Of a stretch of 64,000 nucleotides of DNA, positions 1 through 8,510 are shown in pieces (the stretch's first letter is position 1; every line of letters starts with the position of its first letter). Below the pieces are notes generated by a model, which did no database searches, had not been told where the DNA came from, and saw only the letters and a program-made list of their open reading frames with translations. Position numbers and translations under genes: made by a program. Source of the DNA: Nocardioides palaemonis (lineage in GTDB: Bacteria; Actinomycetota; Actinomycetes; Propionibacteriales; Nocardioidaceae); NCBI RefSeq assembly GCF_018275325.1, contig NZ_JAGVQR010000004.1:806001-870000 (forward strand). The letters are read 5' to 3'.

Positions 1-1
1 C

Positions 2-376
2 GACGTCCCCTACGCACTGGCCGACTCGGTGGGCGAGGCGCTGCGCGCCGGTCGCTCCGACCTCGTCCCGGTCCTGATGTCGCAGGCCGACGGCGAGGTG
101 CTCGCCGACGGCGACCCGCTGGGCGACGCCGAGGCGACCGCGGCGGTGTCCGCGGTCCACACCGAGGGCCGGGGACGGCTGCGGATCCTCGCCGCCGAGG
201 TGTCCGACCGCGACACGACGTCCGTCGGCGTGGTGTCGTGGGTGCTCCTGCGCGACGGCTGGCACTCGCTGGTGCCGCGCCACGACGACGACGGACCGCG
301 CGTGGCCGTGCGCCGCGTCGACCCCGACCACCTTGCCACCGAGCTGGCCCCCGTGCTCGCCCAGGTGACCACGTGA
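2..376 (+). CDS. C-terminal part of an uncharacterised protein, possibly ESX (EspG-like) associated
   Basis: The gene runs in from the left edge, so its start is not visible; about 124 codons remain, ending in a TGA. The visible part is soluble, acidic and has no membrane segment or signal. A run of alternating hydrophobic residues around VVSWVLLRDGWHSL, followed by a C-terminal helix, recalls the end of EspG-type chaperones of type VII secretion, but I cannot confirm this. The next gene starts 55 bases downstream on the same strand and also has ESX-like features, so the two may form one operon. Confidence 0.6.
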   Translation, partial: DVPYALADSVGEALRAGRSDLVPVLMSQADGEVLADGDPLGDAEATAAVSAVHTEGRGRLRILAAEVSDRDTTSVGVVSWVLLRDGWHSLVPRHDDDGPRVAVRRVDPDHLATELAPVLAQVTT

Positions 377-431
377 CACCTCGCCCGGACCACCCCGCTC
401 CCCCGACCCCCGATGCAGCAGGGACCCCCAC

Positions 432-1775
432 ATGAGCGACCTCGAGATCCCCCGCACCCACGCCGACAACCCCCCGGACCAGCACGCCACGGCGGCCTCG
501 GTGGCGGCCGACAAGTACGAGCAGATGCTCGCGCTCGCCGACCTCTTCGACTCCTCCGGCAGCGAGATGCGCACCCGCGCCCGGCTCGGCGCGGAGATCC
601 TGGGCGACGACGACGTCGTCGGCACCGCCGAGCTGTCCCGGGCGACCTGGGGCCAGGCGGAGGAGGACGTACGCGCCGCGACCACCGGCAAGCAGGGCCT
701 GCTGACCCGCTCGGTCGAGCTCGACGCCGACGCGCTCGTCGTCCGCGCCACCGTCCTCACCTACCGCTGGATCGACGAGCTGCAGCAGGCGGCCTACAAG
801 ACGCTCGGGTCCATCGCCGGCCGCGCGATCGGCTACCTCGCGCCCGAGGTCGCGCTCGGCGGCGCGATCGTGAGCGCGGGCCTCATCGAGACCGACGCAC
901 TCGACCGCGAGGGCGTCACGGCCTACCTCAACGAGCTGGCCGAGAACAACCCCGACCTGATGGACCACCTCTCCGGCGGGGGCGGCCTGCTCGACGGGCT
1001 GCACATGCGCTCGCTGCTCACGGCAGGGGTGCTGGCCACCGACCAGGGAGCCCACGCCGCCCGCGGCGGGCTGCGCGCCATCGGCGTCGCGCCGTTCCCG
1101 ACCGATGCCATCTCCGCGTTCCGGGACTCGGCCGGGTCCTTCGTCGACACCGAGGAGGACGAGGCCCCGGAGGTCGAGGCCGCCGAGACGTCGGCGCCGC
1201 GGTCGCTGGAGGAGCTGATGACCACGCTGCTCGCCGAGGACCGGCGGATCAGCGTGCAGCGCGTCGGCGCCGGCCGCTACATCGCCTACCTCCCCGGCAC
1301 GCCGGGCCCCGAGTCCGGGCGGCTGCGCCTGGTGGGAGCCGACCCGTCGACCTCGGCCGCGCAGGTCGTCCGCGCGATCGAGAAGGCCCTCGCCCCGGAC
1401 GACGAGGACCCCCGCGTGATGCTGGTCGGCGCCGCGGCCGGCGGCACCCTCGCCGCCGAGATCGCCGCCTCGGTGCGCTCGTCGCGCTTCGTCATCGACC
1501 AGGTCGTGACCGCGGGCTCGCCGTCCGCGCAGGTGCCCCGGATCCCCGACACCACCCGCGTGCTGTCGCTCGAGGACCGCTCCGACCCGGTCGCCCTGCT
1601 GGGCTCGCTCATCAACGCGGCGATCCCCAACCGGCTGACCGTGGTCTTCGACGGCGCGACCGACGACGCCGCCCACCTCTACGTCGCCGGTGCCCGTGCG
1701 GCCGACAGCGCGGAGCACCCCGAGCTGCGGGCCGAGATCACCCGGATGCAGGAGCTCGGCTACCTCGTCGGCTGA
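432..1775 (+). CDS. Hypothetical helical protein with degenerate alpha/beta-hydrolase-like C-terminus
   Basis: This 447-aa protein has no signal peptide. Residues 1-190 are predicted mainly helical and include one small hydrophobic helix, IGYLAPEVALGGAIVSAGLIE. An acidic linker (VDTEEDEAPEVEAAET) leads to a C-terminal part of about 220 residues that reads like an alpha/beta-hydrolase fold: VMLVGAAAGGTLAAEIA sits where the nucleophile elbow would be, and VVTAGSP follows as in many lipase-like proteins. The elbow is G-A-A-A-G, not G-X-S-X-G, so a serine nucleophile is not visible. Helical head plus hydrolase-like tail is seen in some WXG100/ESX-associated actinobacterial proteins. Function is unknown; it may be a structural or toxin-like protein rather than an enzyme. 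Confidence 0.75.
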   Translation: MSDLEIPRTHADNPPDQHATAASVAADKYEQMLALADLFDSSGSEMRTRARLGAEILGDDDVVGTAELSRATWGQAEEDVRAATTGKQGLLTRSVELDADALVVRATVLTYRWIDELQQAAYKTLGSIAGRAIGYLAPEVALGGAIVSAGLIETDALDREGVTAYLNELAENNPDLMDHLSGGGGLLDGLHMRSLLTAGVLATDQGAHAARGGLRAIGVAPFPTDAISAFRDSAGSFVDTEEDEAPEVEAAETSAPRSLEELMTTLLAEDRRISVQRVGAGRYIAYLPGTPGPESGRLRLVGADPSTSAAQVVRAIEKALAPDDEDPRVMLVGAAAGGTLAAEIAASVRSSRFVIDQVVTAGSPSAQVPRIPDTTRVLSLEDRSDPVALLGSLINAAIPNRLTVVFDGATDDAAHLYVAGARAADSAEHPELRAEITRMQELGYLVG

Positions 1776-1796
1776 GCGCCGCCGGCCGCGGGCGGG

Positions 1797-3155
1797 TCAG
1801 GCGATGCCGTGGACGAACTCGCCGAGCTGGGCGAGGTTGCGGCACTCCAGCATCGGCAGCAGCTCGCCGTAGCGGTCGGCGGCGCTGTCACCCGTCCCCC
1901 AGTGCCGGGGGTGCTCGGGGTTGAGCCACCAGGCGTGGCGCGCCCGTCCGACCAGCTCGCCGAGCACCGGCAGCGCGAGGTCGCTGTGGTTGGAGCGCGC
2001 GTCGCCGAGCACCAGCAGCGAGGTGCGCGGCCCGACGGCGTCGCCGTGCGCCTCGGCGAACCGGGTCAGGGCCCGGCCATAGCTCGTACGTCCCCACATC
2101 GAGGCGTGGGCCGTGCTGGCCGCGAGGCCCTCCATCACCTCCACCACGTCGGCGCCCGGACGGAACCGGTCGCTGACCTCGACCACGTCGTCGACGAAGG
2201 TGAAGGCCCGCACCCCGCCGAACGCCTCCCGCAGCGCGTAGACCAGCAGGAGGGTGAACTGCGCGAAGCTCGCGACCGACCCGCTGACGTCGCACAGGAC
2301 CACCAGGTCGGTGCGGTGCGGGCGGCGCGGCCGGTGGTGGGTCGCCAGCGGCACGCCGCCGGTGGCGATCGAGGCCCGCACGGTGCGGCGCACGTCGAGC
2401 GGCCCGCGGCGGCGCGCGTGCTGCTCCTTGGCCAGCCGCGCGGCCAGGCGGCGGGCGAGCGGGTAGATCTCGCGGCGCATCTCCTCCAGGTCGCTGCGCC
2501 GCGCGGCGAGGAAGTCGAGCCGGTCGATCGTGGGGCGGACGGTGGTGTCGACGACGTGGGCCGGGCCCTTCTCCTCCGCGATCCGTCGGCGGGCGTCGCC
2601 CTCCACCAGCCGGGTGAAGTCGCCGATGCGACGCGCCGCGGTCCGCTGCGCCTGCTCCGGGTCGACGCCCGGGCCCAGCAGCGCCTGCACCAGCCGGTCG
2701 GCGAGCTCGGCGGGCGCGACCCGCTGGAGCGAGGTGTAGGCCGACCAGCTCGACAGGCCGGGGCCGCGGCCGGGCATCGCCCCGAACCGCGCCACCGCGT
2801 CGACCGCGAGGTCCTGGAGCGCCGCGGGGTCACCGGCGGCGAGCGCCTCGGCCAGCGCCTCGCGGAACCGGGCGAGGTCCGCGCCGGAGTCGCGCACGGG
2901 CGAGCCGTCGGCGGCAGCGCTGGCCCCGTCCCCGATGAGGCGCGGGTAGTAGACGTCGAAGACCGCGTCGAACGTCACCCGCTGCGGCTGCCGCTTCACG
3001 AGCGTCGCGGCGTAGGCCGCGCGGACCGTCTCGCGGTCGTGCCAGCTCACCTTCTCCAGCGCCGCGATCGCGTCGAGGCCCTCGGCCAGCGACACCGGGA
3101 GGCCGGCGCCGCGCAGCGCCTCCACGAAGCCGATGTGGGTGTCGAGCAGGCTCAC
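1797..3155 (-). CDS. VWA domain-containing protein (CoxE-like), MoxR partner
   Basis: A 452-aa cytoplasmic protein with a C-terminal von Willebrand factor A-like domain. The MIDAS motif D-x-S-x-S is visible as DVSGS in DLVVLCDVSGSVASF, followed by TFVDDVVEVSD. The N-terminal half is helical and resembles the CoxE/VWA-containing CbbO group. It lies directly downstream of a MoxR ATPase on the same strand, 18 bases after its stop. MoxR-VWA pairs act as chaperone or metal-insertion systems (family knowledge); the client here is unknown. The GTG start is preceded by an AGGAGG at 3166-3171. Confidence 0.88.
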   Translation of the reverse strand: MSLLDTHIGFVEALRGAGLPVSLAEGLDAIAALEKVSWHDRETVRAAYAATLVKRQPQRVTFDAVFDVYYPRLIGDGASAAADGSPVRDSGADLARFREALAEALAAGDPAALQDLAVDAVARFGAMPGRGPGLSSWSAYTSLQRVAPAELADRLVQALLGPGVDPEQAQRTAARRIGDFTRLVEGDARRRIAEEKGPAHVVDTTVRPTIDRLDFLAARRSDLEEMRREIYPLARRLAARLAKEQHARRRGPLDVRRTVRASIATGGVPLATHHRPRRPHRTDLVVLCDVSGSVASFAQFTLLLVYALREAFGGVRAFTFVDDVVEVSDRFRPGADVVEVMEGLAASTAHASMWGRTSYGRALTRFAEAHGDAVGPRTSLLVLGDARSNHSDLALPVLGELVGRARHAWWLNPEHPRHWGTGDSAADRYGELLPMLECRNLAQLGEFVHGIA

Positions 3156-3173
3156 CGCCGGCTCACCTCCTGC

Positions 3174-4043
<870 letters not shown>

Positions 4044-4050
4044 GCGGGCG

Positions 4051-4056
4051 AGCCTA
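4051..4056 (-). promoter_or_regulatory. -10 box (TAGGCT) of moxR, leaderless start
   Basis: TAGGCT on the minus strand ends 7 nt before the GTG of the MoxR gene. No Shine-Dalgarno sequence is present. It lies just downstream of the tRNA-Ser(UGA) 3' end, so read-through from the tRNA could also contribute. Confidence 0.5.
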
Positions 4057-4063
4057 CGTCCAG

Positions 4064-4148
4064 CAGAGGGGGCGGGATTCGAACCCGCGGTAGGTCTCCC
4101 TACGACCGCTTTCAAGGCGGTTCCGATCGGCCGCTCCGGCACCCCTCC
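4064..4148 (-). tRNA. tRNA-Ser (anticodon UGA)
   Basis: An 85-nt class II tRNA. The acceptor stem GGAGGGG pairs with CCCCTCT (first pair G-U), the anticodon loop is CTTGAAA between ACCGC and GCGGT, the long variable arm is GTAGGGAGACCTAC, and the T-arm is GCGGG-TTCGAAT-CCCGC. The discriminator is G and CCA is not encoded. Confidence 0.95.
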
Positions 4149-4204
4149 TCGTACGCCGCCGGGGCGCCGCACTCAGCGGGACTCTACCGTGGGAAAATCG
4201 GGCG

Positions 4205-4666
4205 GTGACGACCGAGACCCCCACCGTCTACCGCCTCGCCCCCGCCGTCGCGGCGCGCCTGCTCGGCGTCGTCCTGGTGCTGGTCGCGGTGCTGATCCTG
4301 GTCTGCACCCTCACCATCGCGGTGCTGGACCTGCACACCGTCTTCCTCCTCGTCCCGGTCGCGCTCACCGTCGTGGTGCTGGCCGCGAACTTCTGGGCGT
4401 GGCGCGAGAAGGGCTGGGTGGCCCGGTTCACCGCCGAGGGCTACCGGATCCAGTGGGTGCGCGGGGTCGGGACGGCGTCCGGGCGGTGGAAGGACGTCGA
4501 GGACGCGGTCACCACCACCGTCGCCGACGCGCCGGTGGTCGTGCTGCGCCTGCGCGACGGCCGGACCACCACCATCCCGGTCGAGATGCTCGCCATCGAC
4601 CGCGAGTCGTTCGTGCGCGAGGTCCAGCAGCACCTCCAGCGCGGGCACGGTCTCACGAAGTTCTGA
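4205..4666 (+). CDS. Two-TM membrane protein with PH-like C-terminal domain
   Basis: A 153-aa protein. Two hydrophobic segments at about residues 14-37 and 44-63 form a hairpin, followed by a soluble domain with alternating beta strands (GWVARFTAEGYRIQWVRG, VVVLRLRDGRTTTIPVEML) and a final amphipathic helix (RESFVREVQQHLQR). This resembles PH-domain-like membrane proteins common in actinobacteria; function unknown. The GTG start is 38 nt into a divergent region shared with the tRNA-Ser(UGA) gene. No close operon partner. Confidence 0.78.
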   Translation: MTTETPTVYRLAPAVAARLLGVVLVLVAVLILVCTLTIAVLDLHTVFLLVPVALTVVVLAANFWAWREKGWVARFTAEGYRIQWVRGVGTASGRWKDVEDAVTTTVADAPVVVLRLRDGRTTTIPVEMLAIDRESFVREVQQHLQRGHGLTKF

Positions 4667-4710
4667 GCCGGACACCCCGAGGAGATTCGGCGCGGGGGCT
4701 CCGGGCCTTG

Positions 4711-4716
4711 TACCCT
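4711..4716 (+). promoter_or_regulatory. Candidate -10 box of tRNA-Ser(GCU)
   Basis: TACCCT lies 27 nt upstream of the mature tRNA. A small hairpin (CCCGGC-ACGC-GCCGGG, 4725-4740) sits in the presumed leader directly before the tRNA. No good -35 is visible. Confidence 0.4.
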
Positions 4717-4743
4717 TCACAGCGCCCGGCACGCGCCGGGCAT

Positions 4744-4834
4744 GGAGGCGTCGCCTAGTCCGGTCTATGGCGCCCGCCTGCTAAGCGGGTTTGGGGCTAC
4801 AACCCCATCGAGGGTTCAAATCCCTCCGCCTCCG
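4744..4834 (+). tRNA. tRNA-Ser (anticodon GCU)
   Basis: A 91-nt class II tRNA. Acceptor GGAGGCG pairs with CGCCTCC, the anticodon arm is CCCGC-CTGCTAA-GCGGG, the variable arm TGGGGCTACAACCCCA is long, and the T-arm is GAGGG-TTCAAAT-CCCTC. The discriminator is G; CCA is not encoded. Confidence 0.95.
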
Positions 4835-4841
4835 CCGCTGG

Positions 4842-4868
4842 TCGGCCCCCTGTCCCACAGGGGGCCGA
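4842..4868 (+). terminator. Hairpin terminator of tRNA-Ser(GCU)
   Basis: A perfect 12-bp stem with a CCC loop (TCGGCCCCCTGT against ACAGGGGGCCGA) begins 8 nt after the tRNA and is followed by the T-rich stretch ATCGCTCATTT. Confidence 0.8.
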
Positions 4869-4888
4869 TCGCTCATTTCGCGTCGTTT

Positions 4889-4917
4889 TGCAGGAACGTG
4901 CATTGCACAGACCTGCA
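4889..4917 (+). promoter_or_regulatory. 29-bp interrupted dyad upstream of the micro-peptide gene
   Basis: The sequence is symmetric about T4903: outer arms TGCAGG and CCTGCA, inner arms GTGCA and TGCAC, three unpaired bases between arms on each side, and a 1-base centre. It lies 94 bp upstream of the peptide start and 20 bp after the tRNA terminator, so a protein-binding operator is more likely than a second terminator. The protein is unknown; the facing regulator at 5298-6302 is the obvious candidate. Confidence 0.5.
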
Positions 4918-5010
4918 GACGCATCGACATGACGCGGTCGGAGGACCTGGGTGATGATTGAGGTCGTCATCCCCTGTGACGTGACACATGACAACGAGGT
5001 GAAAGCCAAC

Positions 5011-5139
5011 ATGACCCCAGTCCGCCGCATCGCAGCCGCCGCTCTCGTGGCCGCCCTTGGCATCGGAATCGTCGGTGTCGGGGCCGCGCCCGCCAACGCC
5101 GACTACACCTGGGGCACGAAGATCAAGGTTCCCCGCTGA
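5011..5139 (+). CDS. Secreted micro-peptide precursor (42 aa)
   Basis: The ORF encodes a classical Sec signal peptide and almost nothing else. A positively charged start (MTPVRR) is followed by a hydrophobic core (IAAAALVAALGIGIVGVG) and an Ala-x-Ala cleavage site (PANA). Cleavage there would release a 12-residue peptide, DYTWGTKIKVPR. GAGGTG at 4996-5001 sits 9 nt before the ATG at 5011, which fits better than the in-frame ATG at 4951, which would add 20 charged residues before the signal. The gene faces a TrmB/LuxR-type regulator and shares a terminator hairpin with it. I do not recognise the peptide; an exported signalling peptide is the leading inference. Confidence 0.72.
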   Translation: MTPVRRIAAAALVAALGIGIVGVGAAPANADYTWGTKIKVPR

Positions 5140-5244
5140 CCGACGTGCCATGATGTGCACGCAGTGAAGAGCCGAGACACGGACCCCCTCAACCCCCCAC
5201 GAGTCTGGTCCGACTGGCCTCCCCCACAGGCCCGTCTCGGCATT

Positions 5245-5278
5245 CGAGGGCAGCAGCTCACCCGAGCTGCTGCCCTCG
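5245..5278. terminator. Bidirectional terminator between micro-peptide and regulator genes
   Basis: A perfect 15-bp stem (CGAGGGCAGCAGCTC) with an ACCC loop lies between two convergent genes, 105 nt after the peptide stop and 19 nt after the regulator stop. It can serve both strands, although no long T-run follows. Confidence 0.8.
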
Positions 5279-5297
5279 ATCCTTGTCCGGAGGTCGC

Positions 5298-6302
5298 TCA
5301 GGCGTCCGGCTCGTCGGCCTCGCGACCGGAGATCCCCCGCTTGCCCATCTCGTAGCCGAGCTGGAAGCGCGTCTCCACCTCGAACTCGCTCTTCAGGTCC
5401 GCGACGTAGCCGGCGTAGGTCCGCGGGCTGACGCCGAGGCGCTTGGCGCCCGCCGGGTCGGCCCGGCCCTCGAGCAGCATCCGGATCGTCATCGCGCGCT
5501 GCTCGGCGGCGATGTCGCGCATGAGGGAGGACTCGCTGCTGGTGAAGGGACGCGCGCGCTCCCAGTGCCGCTCGAACATGTCGACGAGGTAGGACACCAT
5601 CGACGGCTCGCTGATCACCATCGCGGCGTTGAGGCCCTCGTGGCTCGGGATGACCGCGATCCGCCGGTCGACGACGATGAGCCGGTTGAAGAACTCGTCG
5701 AGGGTACGCACCTCGGCGCCGGCGGCGGAGACCGCCGCGACGTACTTGCGGGTGTCGGTGCCGCGGCGCGCGGCGTGCTGGTAGAGCGTCCGCATCCGCA
5801 CGCCGCGCTTGAGCAGGGCGATCTCCCGCGCGGTCACCTCGGCGAGCTGCTTGACGCCGCGCCGGTCCTGCGGCTGCGCGCTGAGCAGCTCCTCCTCCGA
5901 GTCGGCGACCATCGACTCCAGGAAGGTGCGGATCGTCGCCTCGCCGCGGATCTCGGTGAACGGACCGCCGACCGCGCTGGGCGAGCGCCGCCAGGCGTGC
6001 GAGAGCGAGCTGAAGGCCTGGGCCCAGTGGGCGGACTCCGCGATCAGCTCCGCGCCCTGCTGGCCCAGCGGGGCCACGACGCGCGCCTGCACGGCGGCGG
6101 GGTCGACGGCGCGCCAGCTGGTGGCGTCGTCGCCCTGGACGACGAGCCCGACCTCGGCGAGGAGCTCGAAGGCCTCACGCAGCTCGCCCCGCCGCCCGAT
6201 GCGGCGGTCGGTGGCGCTGATGCCCCCCGAGGTGACGATCTCCTCGTAGAGCGGAGCCGACTTCTCCTCGAAGACCGCGCGCTCGTGCTGCCCCAGGGGC
6301 AT
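5298..6302 (-). CDS. TrmB-like / LuxR-type transcriptional regulator
   Basis: A 334-aa regulator in three parts. The N-terminus (about 1-65) resembles a winged-helix TrmB-like domain (APLYEEIVTSGGISATDRRIG). The middle (about 110-260) resembles the phospholipase-D-like effector domain of TrmB proteins (LLKRGVRMRTLYQHAAR, then LDEFFNRLIVVDRRIAVIP). The C-terminus (about 270-330) is a LuxR-type HTH (MTIRMLLEGRADPAGAKRLGVSPRTYAGYVADL). No kinase or receiver domain is present, so it probably senses a ligand directly. The ATG at 6302 has GGAGGT 5 nt upstream; an ATG 60 nt further up lacks one. It faces the micro-peptide gene. Confidence 0.85.
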   Translation of the reverse strand: MPLGQHERAVFEEKSAPLYEEIVTSGGISATDRRIGRRGELREAFELLAEVGLVVQGDDATSWRAVDPAAVQARVVAPLGQQGAELIAESAHWAQAFSSLSHAWRRSPSAVGGPFTEIRGEATIRTFLESMVADSEEELLSAQPQDRRGVKQLAEVTAREIALLKRGVRMRTLYQHAARRGTDTRKYVAAVSAAGAEVRTLDEFFNRLIVVDRRIAVIPSHEGLNAAMVISEPSMVSYLVDMFERHWERARPFTSSESSLMRDIAAEQRAMTIRMLLEGRADPAGAKRLGVSPRTYAGYVADLKSEFEVETRFQLGYEMGKRGISGREADEPDA

Positions 6303-6449
6303 GACCCACCTCCACTCCCCCCGTGCGTCCCAGTGATGAGGATCGTGCCACACCCGTCCCACTGGCCACCCGAGAAGCGCGGCCGGTACGACGACGCCGA
6401 CCTGCCCCCGGACGGGTCGGGGACAGGTCGGCGTCGGCGGTCGGGCGGC

Positions 6450-8285
6450 TCAGGCGTCCAGGCGCGCCTTCAGCGTGTCGAGCTCGCTCCAGAGCACGGC
6501 CGGGAGGTCGTCGCCGAACTTCGCGAACCACTCCTCGATCTGCGGGATCTCGGCCTTCCACTCGTCCGCGTCGACGGCGAGGGCCTGGGCGAGCTGCTGC
6601 TCGGTGAGGTCGAGGCCGTCGACGTCGAGCGAGCCCGGGGCCGGCACGTGGCCGATCGGGGTCTCGATCGCGGCGGCCTGGCCGTCGATGCGCTCGATGA
6701 CCCACTTGAGCACGCGGCTGTTCTCGCCGAAGCCGGGCCACAGGAAGTCGCCGTCGTCGCCGCGGCGGAACCAGTTGACGTAGAAGACCTTCGGCAGCTT
6801 GGCGGCGTCGTGGTCCTTGCCGACGTTGATCCAGTGGCCGAAGTAGTCGCCGGCGTTGTAGCCGATGAACGGCAGCATCGCCATCGGGTCGCGTCGCACC
6901 ACGCCGACGGCGCCGACGGCGGCCGCGGTGGTCTCCGAGGACAGCGTGGCGCCCATGAAGGTGCCGTGGTTCCAGTCGCGCGCCTCGGTGACCAGCGGGA
7001 TGGTGGTCTTGCGCCGACCGCCGAACAGGATCGCGTCGATCGGCACGCCGCGCGGGTCGTCGTACTCGTCGGCGAGGATCGAGCACTGCTTGATCGGCGT
7101 GCAGTAGCGGCTGTTGGCGTGGCTGGAGAGCTCGTCGGACTCCGGGGTCCAGGGCTCGCCCTTCCAGCTCGTGGCCTCGGCCGGCGTGTTCTCCAGGCCT
7201 TCCCACCAGACGTTGCCGTCGGGGGTGAGCGCGACGTTGGTGAAGACCGAGTTGCCCTTGCGGATGGTCTCCATCGCGTAGGGGTTGGTGTGCTCGTTGG
7301 TGCCCGGGGCGACGCCGAAGAAGCCGTACTCCGGGTTGACCGCCCACAGCCGGCCGTCCTCGCCGACCCGCATCCACGCGATGTCGTCGCCGATCGCCTC
7401 GACCGTCCAGCCCGGGACGGTCGGCTTGAGCATGGCGAGGTTGGTCTTGCCGCAGGCGCTCGGGAAGGCGGCCGCGACGTACTTGGTCACGCCCTGCGGG
7501 GAGGTGAGCTTGAGGATGAGCATGTGCTCGGCCAGCCAGCCCTCGTCGCGCGCCATCACCGACGCGATGCGCAGCGCGTAGCACTTCTTGCCGAGCAGGG
7601 CGTTGCCGCCGTAGCCGGAGCCGAAGCTCCAGATCATCCGCTCCTCGGGGAACTGCACGATGTACTTGGTGTCGTTGCACGGCCACGCCACGTCGGCCTG
7701 GCCGGGCTCGAGCGGCATGCCGACCGAGTGCAGCGCGGGGACCCACTGCGGGTCGTGACCGGCGGCGGTGAGCTCCTCGATGCGGCGCAGCACCTCGGTG
7801 CCCATGCGGGCCATCACGCGCATCGAGACGGTGACGTAGGCCGAGTCGGTGACCTCGATGCCGAACATCGGCTTCTCGGCGTCGAGGTGGCCCATCACGA
7901 AGGGGATGACGTACATGGTGCGGCCCCGCATGCAGCCGGCGTAGAGGCCGCGCATCAGGTCCTTCATCGCCGCCGGGTCCATCCAGTTGTTGGTCGGACC
8001 CGCGTCGCGCTCGTCGACCGAGCAGATGTAGGTGCGGTCCTCGACGCGGGCGACGTCGGTGGGGTCGGAGGCGGCGTGGAACGAGTTCGGCATCACGTCG
8101 GGGTTCAGCCGGGTGAAGGTGCCGGTCGCCTCGAGCGAGGTGGTGAGCTCGGCCCACTCCTCGTCGGAGCCGGTGCACCAGTGGATGCGGTCGGGCTGGG
8201 TGAGCTCGGCGACCTCGGCGACCCAGGCGAGGATGGCCTCGTGGGTGGTCGGAGGGGTCGTCTGCGTGTCGATCGTTGCGGTCAT
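6450..8285 (-). CDS. pckG: Phosphoenolpyruvate carboxykinase (GTP), canonical paralogue
   Basis: A 611-aa cytoplasmic enzyme converting oxaloacetate and GTP to PEP, CO2 and GDP at the entry of gluconeogenesis. The family motifs are complete: [10 protein letters not shown] with two lysines, the metal-ligand histidine in LAEHMLI, the P-loop [12 protein letters not shown] with the reactive cysteine at residue 278, GDDIAWM, ANSR, FGGRR and NWFRR. Length is normal for the family. The ATG at 8285 follows AAGGAA and gives the expected N-terminus; the frame is open further upstream without support. A second, divergent paralogue lies at 10765-12600, separated by a GGDEF-EAL gene. Confidence 0.97.
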   Translation of the reverse strand: MTATIDTQTTPPTTHEAILAWVAEVAELTQPDRIHWCTGSDEEWAELTTSLEATGTFTRLNPDVMPNSFHAASDPTDVARVEDRTYICSVDERDAGPTNNWMDPAAMKDLMRGLYAGCMRGRTMYVIPFVMGHLDAEKPMFGIEVTDSAYVTVSMRVMARMGTEVLRRIEELTAAGHDPQWVPALHSVGMPLEPGQADVAWPCNDTKYIVQFPEERMIWSFGSGYGGNALLGKKCYALRIASVMARDEGWLAEHMLILKLTSPQGVTKYVAAAFPSACGKTNLAMLKPTVPGWTVEAIGDDIAWMRVGEDGRLWAVNPEYGFFGVAPGTNEHTNPYAMETIRKGNSVFTNVALTPDGNVWWEGLENTPAEATSWKGEPWTPESDELSSHANSRYCTPIKQCSILADEYDDPRGVPIDAILFGGRRKTTIPLVTEARDWNHGTFMGATLSSETTAAAVGAVGVVRRDPMAMLPFIGYNAGDYFGHWINVGKDHDAAKLPKVFYVNWFRRGDDGDFLWPGFGENSRVLKWVIERIDGQAAAIETPIGHVPAPGSLDVDGLDLTEQQLAQALAVDADEWKAEIPQIEEWFAKFGDDLPAVLWSELDTLKARLDA

Positions 8286-8388
8286 GACCGGTTCCTTCAG
8301 CGTTCGTCGCGGGTGGTTCGCGCGGCCTCGTTGTCGGCGACTTGCGCCGGACGCTAGCCCGTGCCCCGGGGGCCACCTATTGGATCGA

Positions 8389-8402
8389 TCACAGACGTGT
8401 GA
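8389..8402. promoter_or_regulatory. Palindrome TCACA-N4-TGTGA upstream of pckG
   Basis: A perfect 5+5 bp inverted repeat with a GACG spacer, about 105 bp upstream of the pckG start. The arm order is opposite to a CRP/GlxR site (TGTGA-N6-TCACA), so I do not assign it to that family. It could be an operator for pckG. Confidence 0.35.
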
Positions 8403-8460
8403 CCTGCGTCTCCACCCCCCGGAAAACCCCAGAACTTGGGCTTTTCCGGTGCTCAAGTCG

Positions 8461-8494
8461 GTCCCGAAGGGGCGCTTTTCGGCCTCTTCGGGAC
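8461..8494 (-). terminator. Hairpin after the GGDEF-EAL gene
   Basis: Arms GTCCCGAAG and CTTCGGGAC (9 bp) enclose a 16-nt loop that contains a short T-run. It begins 16 nt beyond the GGDEF-EAL stop on the minus strand and would insulate pckG from upstream transcription. Confidence 0.55.
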
Positions 8495-8510
8495 GTGCTG
8501 ATCGGGCGGC

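Noticed and set aside
4044..4172. N-terminal extension of MoxR to 4172
   Set aside because: It would be translated from the tRNA-Ser(UGA) gene; the GTG at 4043 with a -10 box is the credible start.
4951..5010. Longer micro-peptide starting at 4951
   Set aside because: It would place 20 mostly polar and acidic residues before the signal peptide and has a weaker ribosome binding site; the ATG at 5011 has GAGGTG at 9 nt.
8389..8402. CRP/GlxR site for pckG
   Set aside because: The arms are in the order TCACA-N4-TGTGA, the reverse of the CRP consensus and with a different spacer, so only a generic palindrome is claimed.
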